Positions 12,501-24,000 of a DNA stretch of 64,000 bases are shown here, one piece after another. The translations under genes and the position numbers were made by a program. The notes under the pieces are model-generated. The model was given only the letters and a program-made list of their open reading frames with translations. It ran no database searches and was not told the origin of the DNA. Source of the stretch: Endothia cerciana (Eukaryota; Ascomycota; Sordariomycetes; Diaporthales; Cryphonectriaceae); the NCBI GenBank assembly GCA_026119935.1, contig JALRMH010000007.1:124001-188000 (forward strand), read 5' to 3'. Every line of letters starts with the position of its first letter. Position 1 is the first letter of the stretch.

Positions 12501-14303
12501 TCCCCCAACAATGGCTCGCTACGAGAAGGGAGCAGGCAACTGTCGAGCCCGGCTCCTACGGCTAGCGTCGGTGGTCCAAATCCTGGAAAGAAGGCACTAC
12601 GACGCACGTCGAGCGCAATCACCTTACTAGGACGAAAAGACAGCAACAAGGCTGTGGCTGAGACGGGAACCACAGACGCGAATGCGACCGGGCGGTTGGA
12701 AGGGCTGTTCTCGCCTGCGACTCTACCCAGATTTCCCATCGATGGTGAGGGCGGCGGGATGGACGCCTCAGGACGGTTGCAACTCAATCACAACTACCCA
12801 GGCAACGATCCTCACATCCTGAAGATGCTGGATTCGATGTACACAGACAATTACCCGCATGATGTTGCCGAATTTGGCCCCTTGGTCACGCCAATCACGC
12901 GCAGGAAAGTCAGCAAGAGCCCTAGCGGGCAGGCAGGTGAAGGCTGGAAGCCAGCAGGAAAGTTAGTGGCAACTTTCTCGGAACATGTTGGCGCCGTCAA
13001 TCGCATTGCAGTGTCCCCTGACCATGTCTTTTTCATCACTGGCGGAGACGACGGCGCCGTGAAAGTATGGGACACCACAAGGCTGGAGCGCAACATCGCC
13101 CACAGGTCTCGGCAGACACATCGACACGCCCCTGGAGCAAAAGTCACAGCGCTGTGCTTCATAGAGAACACACACTGCTTCATCAGCTGCGCAAGCGATG
13201 GCAGCGTTCACGTGGTCAAGGTCGAAGCCGCGATGGCCAGTGGCCAAACGCGATATGGCAAGCTAAGGCTGTTGAGGGAATATCAGCTACCAGATGACGA
13301 CGGAGAATTCGCTGTGTGGTGCGAGCACTACAAGCAAGAGAGCAATTCCATAATGGTCATCGCGACCAATCGATCGCGGATTCTCAGCATTGATCTTAGG
13401 ACCATGAGCCTGATGTATGTATTGGAGAACCCTGTCCACCATGGCACGCCGACGTGCTTCTGCATCGACAGAAAGAGGAATTGGCTCTGTCTCGGAACCT
13501 CACACGGCGTCCTTGATCTCTGGGATCTTCGCTTCAAGATGCGCCTTAAGGGCTGGGGTGTGCCGGGCAAGTCTTCTATTTATCGACTGTCTATACATCC
13601 GATCAAAGGCCGCGGCAAATGGGTCTGCGTATCCGGTGGCACTGGTCAAGGCGAAGTCACTGTTTGGGACCTAGAAAAGACGATATGTCGAGAGATCTAC
13701 CGCGTTGGCGGCAACAAGGAGGGCCCCAAGGGCTACGATCCGTGGGAGGTAGATGAGGATAGACCAGAGGGGATGCTGGGCCGCTTCGCAACTAATATTG
13801 AACCAACCGCGACTGGTAACGCAGACCGCGGTGTCCGAGCCATGGTTGTGGGTAGCAGCTCGCTCGAGGGTAGCGACCAGCGAGACGTTAGACATGCCTA
13901 TCTTCTGACAGGCGGTTCGGACAAGAAACTACGCTTCTGGGATCTCACCAGGATCGAGAACTCAGCCGTGTTCAGCGGCCTGATGTTGGACGAGGGCAAG
14001 CCGACATACTCCGCCAGTCACCCCACTACTGCCATGACTCTGAATACGGAGAGACTTCCGCGTAGCCAGACGTCGGGCGGGTCTTCGAACGACGTGGCGG
14101 ACGGAGCGCGCGGGTCCTCACGCCGAGCTAATGGTGCTGGCAGAAGCGCTGGGAGGGCGACCCGAACGACGGTTATCTCGGTGCAGCAGCAGCAATTGCT
14201 GAAGTCGCACCTGGATTCTATACTGGACGTCGCTTTGCTCGAGAGCCCGTACACCATGACCGTGTCAGCGGATCGGTCCGGGATTGTCTTTGTATTTCAA
14301 TAA
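9581..14303 (+). CDS. vps15: Vps15, regulatory pseudokinase/WD40 subunit of the class III PI 3-kinase complex
   Basis: Two exons (9581-9794 and 9862-14303) give 1551 aa, the usual Vps15 length. The ATG at 9581 begins MGQGFSV, with the N-myristoylation glycine at position 2 that is typical of Vps15. The protein kinase-like domain covers about residues 20-230 and has catalytic-loop motif HGDIKTEN near residue 143, SDF in place of DFG, and an APERF motif. A HEAT-repeat middle follows, and WD40 repeats run from about residue 1105 to the end (VKVWD, LDLWD, VTVWDL, LRFWDL). Vps15 anchors and activates Vps34 on endosomes and autophagic membranes and is needed for vacuolar sorting and autophagy. The intron acceptor was placed at 9860-9861 rather than the nearer CAG at 9851-9853, because only the former keeps frame and gives the expected ERKALAEIPN. 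A long disordered stretch at about residues 820-1050 is common in fungal orthologues. Confidence 0.97.
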
Positions 14304-14940
14304 TTTGGGAGCGCGGCGCAACGGGAAAGGTGTTGGGATTATAACACGAAATTCGTCTTAAAGCGCTCGTGTGTGCAATAGATACCACTGCTTGAGGACA
14401 TCTCGATTGGCAGATGAGGCTCGAACGAGGCATCAATGCGATTCTGAGGTTGTCAGTCTACTGACTGATCAACACAGAGCGAGATTGTACAGACACGCTT
14501 GTAAGGTGAATAGTAATTACCTCTTATGATTTAATGCTAGTCGCGCCCCCCAACCTTAAAAAAAATTAGAAAATTAAAAGGACAGAGATGTTAATAAACC
14601 ATCTAGACGAATCGTTAAGCTTGATTCGCTTCTCTTGCGGAGCGCCTGGTGAGTTCTCATTCCTCTGTTTTCAGTCTTCTATTCTGACCCCAGGGGTGGA
14701 ATTGACCGTAGACCCCTAACCCTTGACCTTTCCGAAGAAAAGTTGACATCGACACCGGGCAGGCAGGCACGCGAGCGCGACCTCAGCCTCGCGACTAGCT
14801 CTGTACACTACCATTTGCACTACACTTTTGGCGACGATTTCCCTACAGATTTTTACTCTTGGTCGCGTGCACTGAAGCAAGGCATTTCTAACCGACTCGA
14901 CTTACAAACACAAAGAGGTAAACCACTGTCAATCGCCAAG
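14304..14940. promoter_or_regulatory. vps15 3' flank and lea1 promoter region
   Basis: No gene is seen. The segment around 14530-14610 is AT-rich with A runs, which fits a 3' end or nucleosome-free promoter. The following gene is in the same direction. Confidence 0.5.
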
Positions 14941-16014
14941 ATGGTGCGCCTGACGGCGGATCTCATCCAGAATTCCCTGTCGTACCTCAACCCGCTCAAG
15001 GAGAGGGAGCTTGACCTCCGAGGTGCGTTTATGGAAAGGACAGATGCTACACTTTTGATCTTATGAGAGAGCCAGAGTTGATATCGAGTTTTTGTCATTG
15101 CCGGCAAATAGGACACAGAATACCGACCATTGAGAACCTTGGCGTCGCGGGCGTATGTACCAATAATCACCCCCCCCCCCCAACCCCCAAAGCCTCGTTT
15201 GCGCCCAGGTGGTCGTTGGACTGACGCTTGAGACAAACAGCCACAAGACGCGATAGACCTCACCGACAATGACATCCAGATCCTCGGCAACTTCCCGCTG
15301 TCCCCGCGGATACGCACCCTCCTGCTCGCGCGCAACCGTGTCGCGTCGATCCAGCCCACCCTGCCCAGCTCGGTTCCCAACCTGACGAACCTGGTGCTCG
15401 CGTCCAACCAGCTGGCCGAGCTGGCGGACCTCGACGTGCTGGGGAGATTTGTGCGGCTGACGCAGCTGGTGCTGATGGACAATCCCGTCACGAGGAAGGA
15501 GGTACGTCTGTCCCATCCGGCGGCTGGGGGGGAAAGAGGACTTATGGCATAGGGTGCCAGCGTGGACAAAGATGCTGATGTGTGGGTGTGACTGTAGCAC
15601 TACCGGTATTGGGTGGTATGGCGGTGCCCGACGGTGCGCTTTCTGGATTACCAGAAGGTCAAGCAGGCGGAGCGGAATAAGGCGGCGGAGCTGTTTGGCA
15701 CGGCCGAGGAGCCGACGGAGCTTGCCTCGAAGGTCAGTCCTACCCCTCCCGACCGCCCCTACAGGCAGATATTGACGGTCGAGTCACAGATCATGGGCAT
15801 CAAGTCATCGGCATTCAGTGCGCCTTCGGCTAATGGCACGGCGACGTCCGGGTCGAGGATGAAGCGCCTGAAGCTCACGGACAAGGAGAAGCAGAGGTTG
15901 CAGGATAGAATCAAGAAGGCAGGCAGTCTGGAGGAGATCATACGGCTAGAGAAGGACCTGGAAGAGGGCCGACTGCCACCAGGCATCCTAGGCGACGATG
16001 CTATGGAGGAGTAA
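14941..16014 (+). CDS. lea1: U2 small nuclear ribonucleoprotein A' (Lea1)
   Basis: Four exons (14941-15022, 15112-15152, 15241-15501, 15598-16014) give 266 aa, the normal U2A' length. The sequence starts MVRLTADLI and has the family landmarks LNPLKERELDLRG, IPTIENLG, and DAIDLTDNDIQ. Leucine-rich repeats cover about residues 20-140. The conserved LRR cap HYRYWVVW...VRFLDYQKVK follows, and a charged helical tail ends LPPGIL. U2A' heterodimerises with U2B'' on stem-loop IV of U2 snRNA during branch-site recognition in the nucleus. Exon 2 is only 41 nt. Intron 2 (15153-15240) contains a C12 run. Frame is kept at every junction. Confidence 0.96.
15170..15181. repeat. C12 homopolymer in lea1 intron 2
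   Basis: The run lies in an 88-nt intron, 17 nt after the 5' splice site, on the sense strand. Confidence 0.9.
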
Positions 16015-16212
16015 GACGGGGTCGAAGGAAGTGTATCCAAGAGGATCTTCTGGGAAGCAAAGACTTGTATTGCCAGGGCAGGCATATCATTTGCCCGAAA
16101 CATCAAGACCGCATAATCATGAGCAGCATCAAGCTTGCCCCCACCGCAACCCCGGACCTGGTCCCCCCAGCCCTATGACGGGGTAAGACTGGCCATTCAC
16201 CTCCACAAGCTC

Positions 16213-16974
16213 CTAGCCTGTCATTTGTACATCCTCATCGGCACCCGCACCGGCACCGGCACCGGCACCCGGCTCCGTGCTGTCGGGTTTCTTCATCACA
16301 TCGTGCACCCCGAAGCCGTTGGATAGAGTCTTCTGCTTCTTGCCATTGGTCTGTGCCGGCTCCTGGGGCTGATCACCGGCGGTCTTGGCGCCCGTGAGCT
16401 TCGCGCGGGTCTCTGCGGCCTGCTGCTTGACTTCCTTGTAGGGCACCGTCTTGGGAATGGTGTCGTCCAGGAAGTCCAGGTTGTCCTTGTAGGTGACGGC
16501 AGCCGCTGTGATGAGCAGTCAGTGAAACTCGTCACCGAGTAGCAGGACCATTGTGGGAAGGGGGGGGGGGATTCCTCACATAGATCCTTGTACTGGACGT
16601 TCCTCCGTGGTTTCCTGTCCAGCTTGGCCATGTTATGGCCCTGCTCTGCCATGTACTGGATGAAAAGCTCCTGGATAGTCAAGTCAGCATGTGCCCTTCA
16701 GGAGCAGGGGGGGGGGGTATGAATGAAAATGGGCATACTCACAGTAGCTACCGTGATGGCAAACGCTGCATTGTTTGAGCAGATACTGATGTCTGGATCT
16801 ACTGCGATGATCTTCTTGACTCTGGATACTGTACGTAACCTTTGTTAGTCTTGTAGCCTGAGACTGGAGAGTGCCATCGGTGGTAGATGGTATCGTAGAT
16901 GAGACCCTACATGGTAGTTGGACTTGGCCCGTCACTTCCTTGCGGGGCCGGATCGGTGTGGTGTTGTACGGCAT
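16213..16974 (-). CDS. dpb3: Histone-fold protein, DNA polymerase epsilon subunit C / CHRAC-like (Dpb3 family)
   Basis: Four exons (16974-16911, 16828-16743, 16670-16580, 16505-16213) give 177 aa. A CBF/NF-Y type histone fold covers about residues 18-100: QLPLSRVKKIIAVDPD, SNNAAFAITVATELFIQYM, NVQYKDL and DNLDFLDDTIP. This matches Dpb3/POLE4 and the small CHRAC subunits, which pair with Dpb4 in DNA polymerase epsilon or in ISW chromatin remodelling. The C-terminal tail is disordered and contains a Gly-Ala dipeptide run encoded by a CACCGG hexamer repeat (about 16248-16269). Introns 2 and 3 each carry a G11 run (poly-C in the transcript). The start is the first in-frame ATG at 16974. Separating Dpb3 from related NC2 or NF-YC proteins would need a tree. 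Confidence 0.85.
16248..16269. repeat. CACCGG hexamer microsatellite in dpb3 coding sequence
   Basis: About four tandem units. They encode the alternating Gly-Ala run in the C-terminal tail of the Dpb3-like protein, so length changes would be in frame. Confidence 0.85.
16560..16570. repeat. G11 homopolymer in dpb3 intron 3
   Basis: Poly-C in the transcript, about 9 nt after the 5' splice site of the intron at 16506-16579. Confidence 0.9.
16707..16717. repeat. G11 homopolymer in dpb3 intron 2
   Basis: Poly-C in the transcript, about 25 nt after the 5' splice site of the intron at 16671-16742. Confidence 0.9.
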
Positions 16975-17625
16975 CTTGAGGTCCAAGCCTCAGCCTGTTC
17001 CTAAGAAGGAGAAAGAAGACTGGTTTGTGCTGCGGAGATATGAGAGGTCGAGGTGAGGAGAGCGCTGTCACTAGGGGAATGATATATCACATGTAGTTTG
17101 GTGGTCCAGCGAGGGTTTGTTACTGTCGCAGACTGGAGAGGCCTGCTATGTCGTGGGGTTTGAGTATGGCTCGGGCCTTCAAGGAGGTGATTTCAATGTT
17201 ATATCTTGGGTGCTTTGGATGGCGGTTTAATCGAGACGCGGTCCAAGTCCAGAACGCGACGGCCGCACAGGACACACCTGTGAGGAAGAGGGTTAGGGTT
17301 ACTGCGCCAGACGAGGTGTTTGTCGTCCAAAGGGGAGGAGGATGTAGCAAGATGTATGTTGTGTGGAAAGGATATGACCAAGTCACCTGATGATGAACAC
17401 GAGAGCAGACCTGGGGCTGTAGCGAGAGAGAGAGAGAGAGAGACAGAGAGTTCCTATATGGGGTGAAGAAGGCACGTCAAAGCCTGTGGGTGTGGGGTTG
17501 GGATCTCGTTAGTCCCTATTTTGGGGGGTCCCATAAGCATCCCAGTCGCACAGCGCGGCCTGTAACGTCGACGTCTCCCCTAAACCGTACCTGGACCATA
17601 CCCACGCCGACCACATGTCTCCAAG
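16975..17625. promoter_or_regulatory. Divergent promoter region of dpb3 and CLC gene
   Basis: About 650 bp separate the two start codons. A GA dinucleotide repeat lies at about 17423-17443. On the minus strand a stretch at 17120-17386 is open and has a membrane-helix-like segment, but it lacks an in-frame ATG, so I list it as a finding and not as a gene. Confidence 0.5.
17423..17443. repeat. GA dinucleotide microsatellite
   Basis: About ten GA units in the intergenic promoter region upstream of the CLC gene. Confidence 0.85.
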
Positions 17626-20315
17626 ATGCAAGCACGGCGCAGGCCTTCCGTGACCTCGCGCCTCTCCTTCGCCATCAGTACCGCCAGTAATGCAGAACGC
17701 GGAGAGTCACTGGACGAGCCAAATGTCGCTGCCGACCGTCAGATCGAGGAGGAGATCGCCGAGATCAAGCGCTATGAGGTTGGCTACCTACCTGCCCCAG
17801 GCCCCCGGACCACTGCTGTCCTCTTCTCGGGCTCACTGCTGATGGCTCTGCACAGGACTTCACAACAATAGGTACGACCCAGGCACGCGATGCGAACCTC
17901 TGAGGCCGCCGGGAATGCCGCTTACATGAAAGGACAGATTGGGTGCAAGACGCCGCCAGGGAGCGGTCGCGGCGCAAGGCGCGCCGGAAACACGCCTCTA
18001 ATCTATACGACACCGGTCAGGTCGACTGGCGACACAAGGCTTATGCTGCGTACGAGGCCGCGCAAGGATGGATCGTGGTTACCATCATCGGTGCCGCTAT
18101 CGGGCTCAACGCGGCCTTCCTGAACATCATCACAGAGTGGCTGTCCGATATCAAGATGGGACACTGCAAGACCGCGTTCTATCTCAACGAGAAGTTCTGT
18201 TGCTGGGGCGAGGATAACGGTCAGTGCACCTCCGCCCAGAGAGTAAGAGAGAGAGAGAGAGAGAGAGAGGGCAGCTTGCTGACGGGCCGAGGAACAGGTT
18301 GTCCAGCTTGGCATCGGTGGACGGGATTCGAGCTTGCTAACTACGTGATCTATATCCTGTTCGCGACAACATTTGCTTTCGTGTCGGCCACTCTGGTCAA
18401 GTGCTACGCCCCTTATGCTGCCGGTTCGGGCATCTCCGAGATCAAATGCATCATAGCAGGCTTCGTGATGAAGGGTTTCCTGGGATTCTGGACCCTGGTC
18501 ATCAAATCAGTCTGCTTACCCCTGGCCATCGCCTCTGGCCTCTCGGTCGGAAAGGAAGGGCCCAGCGTGCACTACGCTGTCTGCACTGGAAATGTTATAG
18601 GGAGACTGTTCACCAAGTACAAGCGCAGTGCCTCAAAGATGCGGGAGTTACTAAGCGCATGCGCTGCCGCAGGCGTTGCTGTTGCTTTCGGAAGCCCCAT
18701 TGGAGGTGTGCTGTTCTCGCTGGAAGAGATGAGCAACTACTTCCCCCTGAAGACCATGTGGCGGAGTTACTTTTGTGCTCTCGTCGCAACAATGGCCTTG
18801 GCTGCCATGAATCCTTTCCGGACCGGCCAGCTTGTTATGTTCTCGGTTCACTACGATCGGACGTGGCATTTCTTTGAAATCCCTTTCTACATCCTCATTG
18901 GCGTCTTCGGTGGTCTGTACGGCGCCTTCGTCATCAAATGGAACCTCCGCTACCAGGCCTTCCGCAAGAAGTACCTGGCCCAATACCCCGTTCTTGAAGC
19001 GACGTTGCTCGCTCTTGCAACTGCCGTGGTGTGCTACTGGAATGCCTTCCTGAGGATAGACATGACGGAGAGTATGGAGATCCTATTCCTTGAATGCGAA
19101 GGCACAGAGGACTACCATGGGCTTTGCGACGCTCCAGACCGGCTATGGAACATCCTGTCCCTAACGTCAGCAACTCTCATCCGTATCTTCTTCGTCATCA
19201 TATCGTACGGTTGCAAAGTACCGGCCGGGATATTTGTGCCCTCGATGGCCATCGGCGCAACATTCGGGCGAGCTGTTGGCATCATTGTGCAGGCTATCCA
19301 CGATGCCCATCCTAACAGCTCCTACTTCTCGACCTGCGAGCCAGACGTCCCATGCATTACGCCGGGCACCTACGCCTTCCTCGGCGCCGCCGCAGCGCTC
19401 GCCGGCATTATGCACATAACCATATCTGTTGTTGTCATCATGTTCGAGGTCACCGGAGCCCTGATCTACATTTTGCCAACCATGGTCGTCGTGGGCGTCA
19501 CAAAGTGGGTCAGCGAGCTATTCGGGCGCGGGGGAATCGCAGATCGCATGATCTGGTTCAGCGGGTTCCCCTTCCTAGACAACAAGGAGGAGTCCAACCT
19601 GGGTGTGCCGGTGTCGCAGGCCATGATCTCAGACGTCGTCTCCATACAAGCCACCGGCCTGACACTCCGGGATGTCGAGCGCTTGCTGGCCGAGGATAAA
19701 TATCAGGGATTCCCGATCATCGAGACCGACAAGACGCTGGTGGGTTACATCGGACGTACCGAGTTGCGGTACGCGATCAACAGGGTCAAGAAGCAGCGGT
19801 CCTCGGCCCCCGGGGCGCGGTGTACTTTCTCGGACCCCCGCAGCAGCGATAACCCGCCTGCAACTCCCTCCACGCCATCCATCACGATCCACTTGGATCC
19901 GATGTCGTCGGGCTCGATAGACTTCAGCCGCTTCGTGGACACCACACCAGTGACTGTGCACCCCCGCCTCCCGCTCGACACCGTCATGGAGTTGTTCCGC
20001 AAGATCGGCCCGCGCGTCATCCTCATCGAGTACCACGGGAAGCTCAACGGCCTCGTCACGGTCAAGGACTGCCTCAAGTACCAGATCAAGGAGGAGGCCG
20101 CCGAGAACCCGCGCGATGACCAGGACGTCGTGCGCGGGCAGGAGAAGCTCTGGGGCGTCTTCCTGCAGGTGGCCGGCTGGGTGTCGGACAAGGTATCGAG
20201 CGCATCCGGGGGCCGGATACGCCTGAGCGGTCCCAATGACAACCTCGTCAGCGGGCCTATAATGGATGGCACCGAGCAGGTTGAAGATGACGGTGTGGAA
20301 CTCGAGAATAGATAG
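17626..20315 (+). CDS. CLC-family chloride/proton transporter (Gef1/ClC-3-like)
   Basis: Four exons (17626-17778, 17856-17871, 17938-18219, 18298-20315) give 822 aa. Exon 2 is a 16-nt micro-exon encoding DFTTI, and it is required for frame. The membrane domain (about residues 95-575) carries the three CLC signature motifs: GSGISEIK, GKEGPSVH with the gating glutamate, and AGIFVPSMAIG. A further glutamate in FSLEEMS is the internal proton site that marks exchangers and not channels. Two CBS domains follow (PVSQAMISDVV...GFPIIETDKTLVGYIG, and PVTVHPRLPLDTVMELF...NGLVTVKDCLKYQ). The family acts on Golgi, endosomal or vacuolar membranes in acidification and ion balance. An overlapping out-of-frame uORF begins at 17615. 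Intron 3 contains a GA repeat. Confidence 0.95.
18247..18269. repeat. GA dinucleotide repeat in CLC intron 3
   Basis: About eleven GA units in the intron 18220-18297. The intron is read through without a stop in the surrounding frame, so gene finders could wrongly include it as coding Arg-Glu repeats. Confidence 0.85.
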
Positions 20316-21011
20316 ATGGATAGAGTCAAGGGTAGCCGCAACTCGTCAATCACACGCATTGGATTATACACACAGAGCAGACTCGGACGACCAAACGTAT
20401 ATGGTGTACCGTGCAAGTGCAGAGGCTGACAGTCGGCTTCCTTGTGGCTGAGGGTGACCGCGACCGCGTGCGACAGCCGGCCACGAGCATGTCAGGAGTG
20501 CCGATTCTGATCTCAACGCCAGCGGCGCGAGCCCGAGGTCTATTCAGAATTCCTGCTCTGGACGAAAGCGTCTTTGGCTCCTACTCTCTTCTCGTCTCGT
20601 TCATCCTTCGACGCCCAAATACACTATACTGAACAAGGCATATCACCGGGTCTATGTGGACGGGAGGGACAACGGGGCATCACACTAGATCTTTATTTCG
20701 TTACGTCATGTAGACCAAAAACCGTTGCCGAACGTTTGTTTTTTGTAATCCCAGAAATGACAGTCATGACATACTATGCCAGGATGCGAGTGACCCAAAT
20801 ATGCGATAAGCACCAATGCACCCCCCCCCCCTTGCGCCCGTGTTCACATTGCTTATGCAAGAGATGGTTGAGGCCAGGCGAGCTCGCTGCAGAACAGTGC
20901 CCAAGTTGAGTGGTCTGGACTGAATCCGCAACAGATATCAAGGTGCTCCGCCCGTGTTGAGACAGGCGAAACAGGCGGCGAGGTGTCGCCACCCTCGAGG
21001 CGTGAGCGCGC
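20316..21011. other. Intergenic, convergent 3' ends of CLC and egt1
   Basis: I see no gene. A C11 run lies at about 20821-20831. The two flanking genes end toward each other, so this should hold both 3' UTRs. Confidence 0.5.
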
Positions 21012-24000
21012 CTACTGGACATCGCGGACGAGCCTGGCCCCGCTCCATACGTACAGGTAGTTTCGCTGGTACCAGTTGACGCTGCGGCGAGGCATCAGCA
21101 CGGTTGAAAAGACTGTAAAGACTGTAAGGTTGAGATGAGGAAGACTTACAATGACTTTCGTCCGGCGATGCGCGGATGCGTGGCCCATGACCCACCCAGA
21201 ATGATGTTGTGTTTCTCGTCGAAGAAGTCGGCTACAGTCAGAACGCAGGTCAGTTAGATGTCCCTGGATTTAGGATGGACTCTATTCAGTAATAACTCAC
21301 CGGTGTAGGCAGGATACAGCGCCATAGGCTCGAATCCCTCCCACTTCCGCAGGGGTGAGCTCGTCCATTCCCACACGCCGCCCATCTCGCTTTGCCCACA
21401 GAGTCTGTTGCCATTTGCCGTGACAGGTACCGGGTGCCAGTGGTGGAAGCCTACATTGGCACCTTCAAGATTGATGAAGGGGTCACTTTCCTCTCCGTCG
21501 ACATTTCCGTTTACAGCTCGTGATGGAGGTGTCTCCTCCACCCCGTCGTTGCTGAGGTGCCTGCAATGGGATTGTCAGTTCTGCCTGTCTCTTCCTCTCA
21601 GGCAAATGGTATGCTTCTTACCCATTCACAGCAGGAACCGTCTTCCCAAGCTTCCGCTCGGCCTCTGCCCTCTTCAGGATAGAGACATACTCGTAAAGGC
21701 TACGAGTTTCCTCGAAGGTTGGGATTCGACCACCCATCCACGACGCACACCCAGCGAGCTCATTGTAGGAAGCAAAGATTGGCCAGTCTAAAGCATACTT
21801 CAACGGAACCAATCCGTAGACGGTCCGAATGGCCTTATCTTCCAGATATGAGCTTGGAAACGATGGCGAGCCATCGACGAGGCCGTTCGCGTGGGGCGCG
21901 CCGTTGGGCACTTGCTCGGCGGGCTTGACTTCGACCCAGGATGCCGGGATCTGTGTGGCGTTTGTGGCGAAGAGATATTGTGCATACTGTTCAGATCAGT
22001 ATTTCGGGCTGACTGACAGACGGCTTTGACAAATGATACAACAACCACTAACCTCTTCGTTTGTGATAGGTCTTCCCTTAGCCTGGAAGGCGTGCACTCT
22101 TACTTTCCTCCTCGGCTTCTCGTTGTCCCTGAAAGACGTCAGCTCTGGAAGGATAGGTAACGGCCGCGGGTTTCACATACCAGCCGAAATGGCATTTCAT
22201 ATCCGTTCCGTCCTCCGGGTCATCGATTCCAATTGGAATGTCCTGTGCGGGGATGTCGAACCATTTGTTTTCGACCCTTGCAGCCTTGGCTTTCCGAGAC
22301 ATGTTCTCAAAGTCTGTCCGTATCGTGTTGGGCGGTGGGAGGGTCTTCTCGCTCTGCACAAGCATGTAAAGCAGAGTCTCGAGATGCATGATCTCGTGCT
22401 CAAAGCTAACCCATATTGCCCTCGCGGTGGACCGAGATATGCTCTCAGCTCCATTCCCGTAGTAACTTCGCAGGCGCTCACGGACTCGTTCCTGGTATTC
22501 CAGGATCTCCTCGACTGGTGGCCATTCGTCCGGAATCATAGAGTGGGCGTGGCAATGCTCTGGGTTGTCCACGTCTGGATCAATGCCTCGTTCAAAGATG
22601 GTTATATATTGTCTAGGCTCGGTCGGTGCATCATTGGTCGTCTTGTTCAACTGGATGTCGAGAAACGTCGGCGTGTGACCTAGGTAGAAAATGCACGCGT
22701 TACGGAGCTTGATGGGTTTGTCCAAAAGCTCTGCCCGCGAAATCATACCCCTGGTTACGGTGTCCCACGACGTCCACAGCCCATCCCAGTCTTCTAGAGT
22801 GGGTAAGACAGACGAGGCGTAACTAGAAGGGAGAAGACTGAAGGGCATTTTGGGTTTAGCCAGCATATGCAGACCTGCAGACAAAGTCAATCAGATGTGA
22901 TCACGTCACCTGCTCCGGGGGAGGAGATATTTGGTTTCTGAAAGCGGGTGGCTTTGACGTCGTTGATAAGCAGGCTATTCCGCTTAGCTCTTATAAGTGG
23001 CGCTGGGCCCGCCCCGCAGCCGCATGCGTCAAATGACAGGCGCCAGAAACAAGGATTACTCTCGACGGCGTCCGACAGGAGAAGCAACGGATCACGAGCG
23101 CGAATTTGTAACCAACAGGGCGTGGGGGATCGTATGATCCCCCAGAAACGAATGCCCGGCGGGGGGGGGGGGGGGAATCCCACGGTGGAGACCGGGGAAA
23201 TAGTAGGACAGTATAAAAGTAGGTGTGGACTCACCATATTCCTGGCCCAACATCCACGAGTCGACTTCTTGCAGGCTGGCTGTGTTCCACAACTTGTTCG
23301 CAGCAGGTTGTGAGTACTTTAGGCTCTGTTCGACCTGAATGCGCTCTTGGGCCTTGATAGTTTCACCGAGGACCACCACATCTCTGACTGGCGCGTAAAA
23401 AGCCCGATGACGGCCTCCCTCGTCATCATAGACGTATTCTCCAATCACCTTCCAGTCCTCGATTTTGAACGCTTCTTCCTCGAGAATGTCGTTCGCATTG
23501 AGCAAGCCGTTGAGAATAAATCTGTAAAGTTCTTCAGCGGCATCCTTGAGCAATTATAAACCATTTCAGAGAGGCTTTCTTACGAATGAGTTACGCCCTC
23601 TCGGTCTGCCCACATCGGGGAAAATCAGTATTCATAACGTGGGGGCTATCTGTGCGACTGACCATTATACGCGTGACTGGCACCAGTGTTAGCTTTCTGA
23701 TGTGATGCGTGGTGAAGAGAGACATCTGGACCGTACAAGACTTTGGCTGGGTCGAGGCATGAGTCCAGGCCAACCAGCATTGTGTCTTCCGGGCTGAGAA
23801 CGTTCGAAAAACCCCTCAGGAAGTCTGAGGCCTCGTCACGATGGAAGTTGCCTGTACTATGTGTAAGTACTATATTTAACATGGGAGGCAGGCTCGCGCA
23901 CCAATGCTGGAGCCGAGCGAGAGGACGCATTTCTGCCGTCGCATGTTCGCAGGCTCCTTCAGCCAGTCCCGTCCGTCGTCGTACGTGCCCCATAGGCCGT

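Noticed and set aside
17291..17300. GGTTAGGGTT, resembling the fungal telomere repeat TTAGGG
   Set aside because: Only about one and a half units, in a gene-rich interior region. It could be chance, and no array is present.
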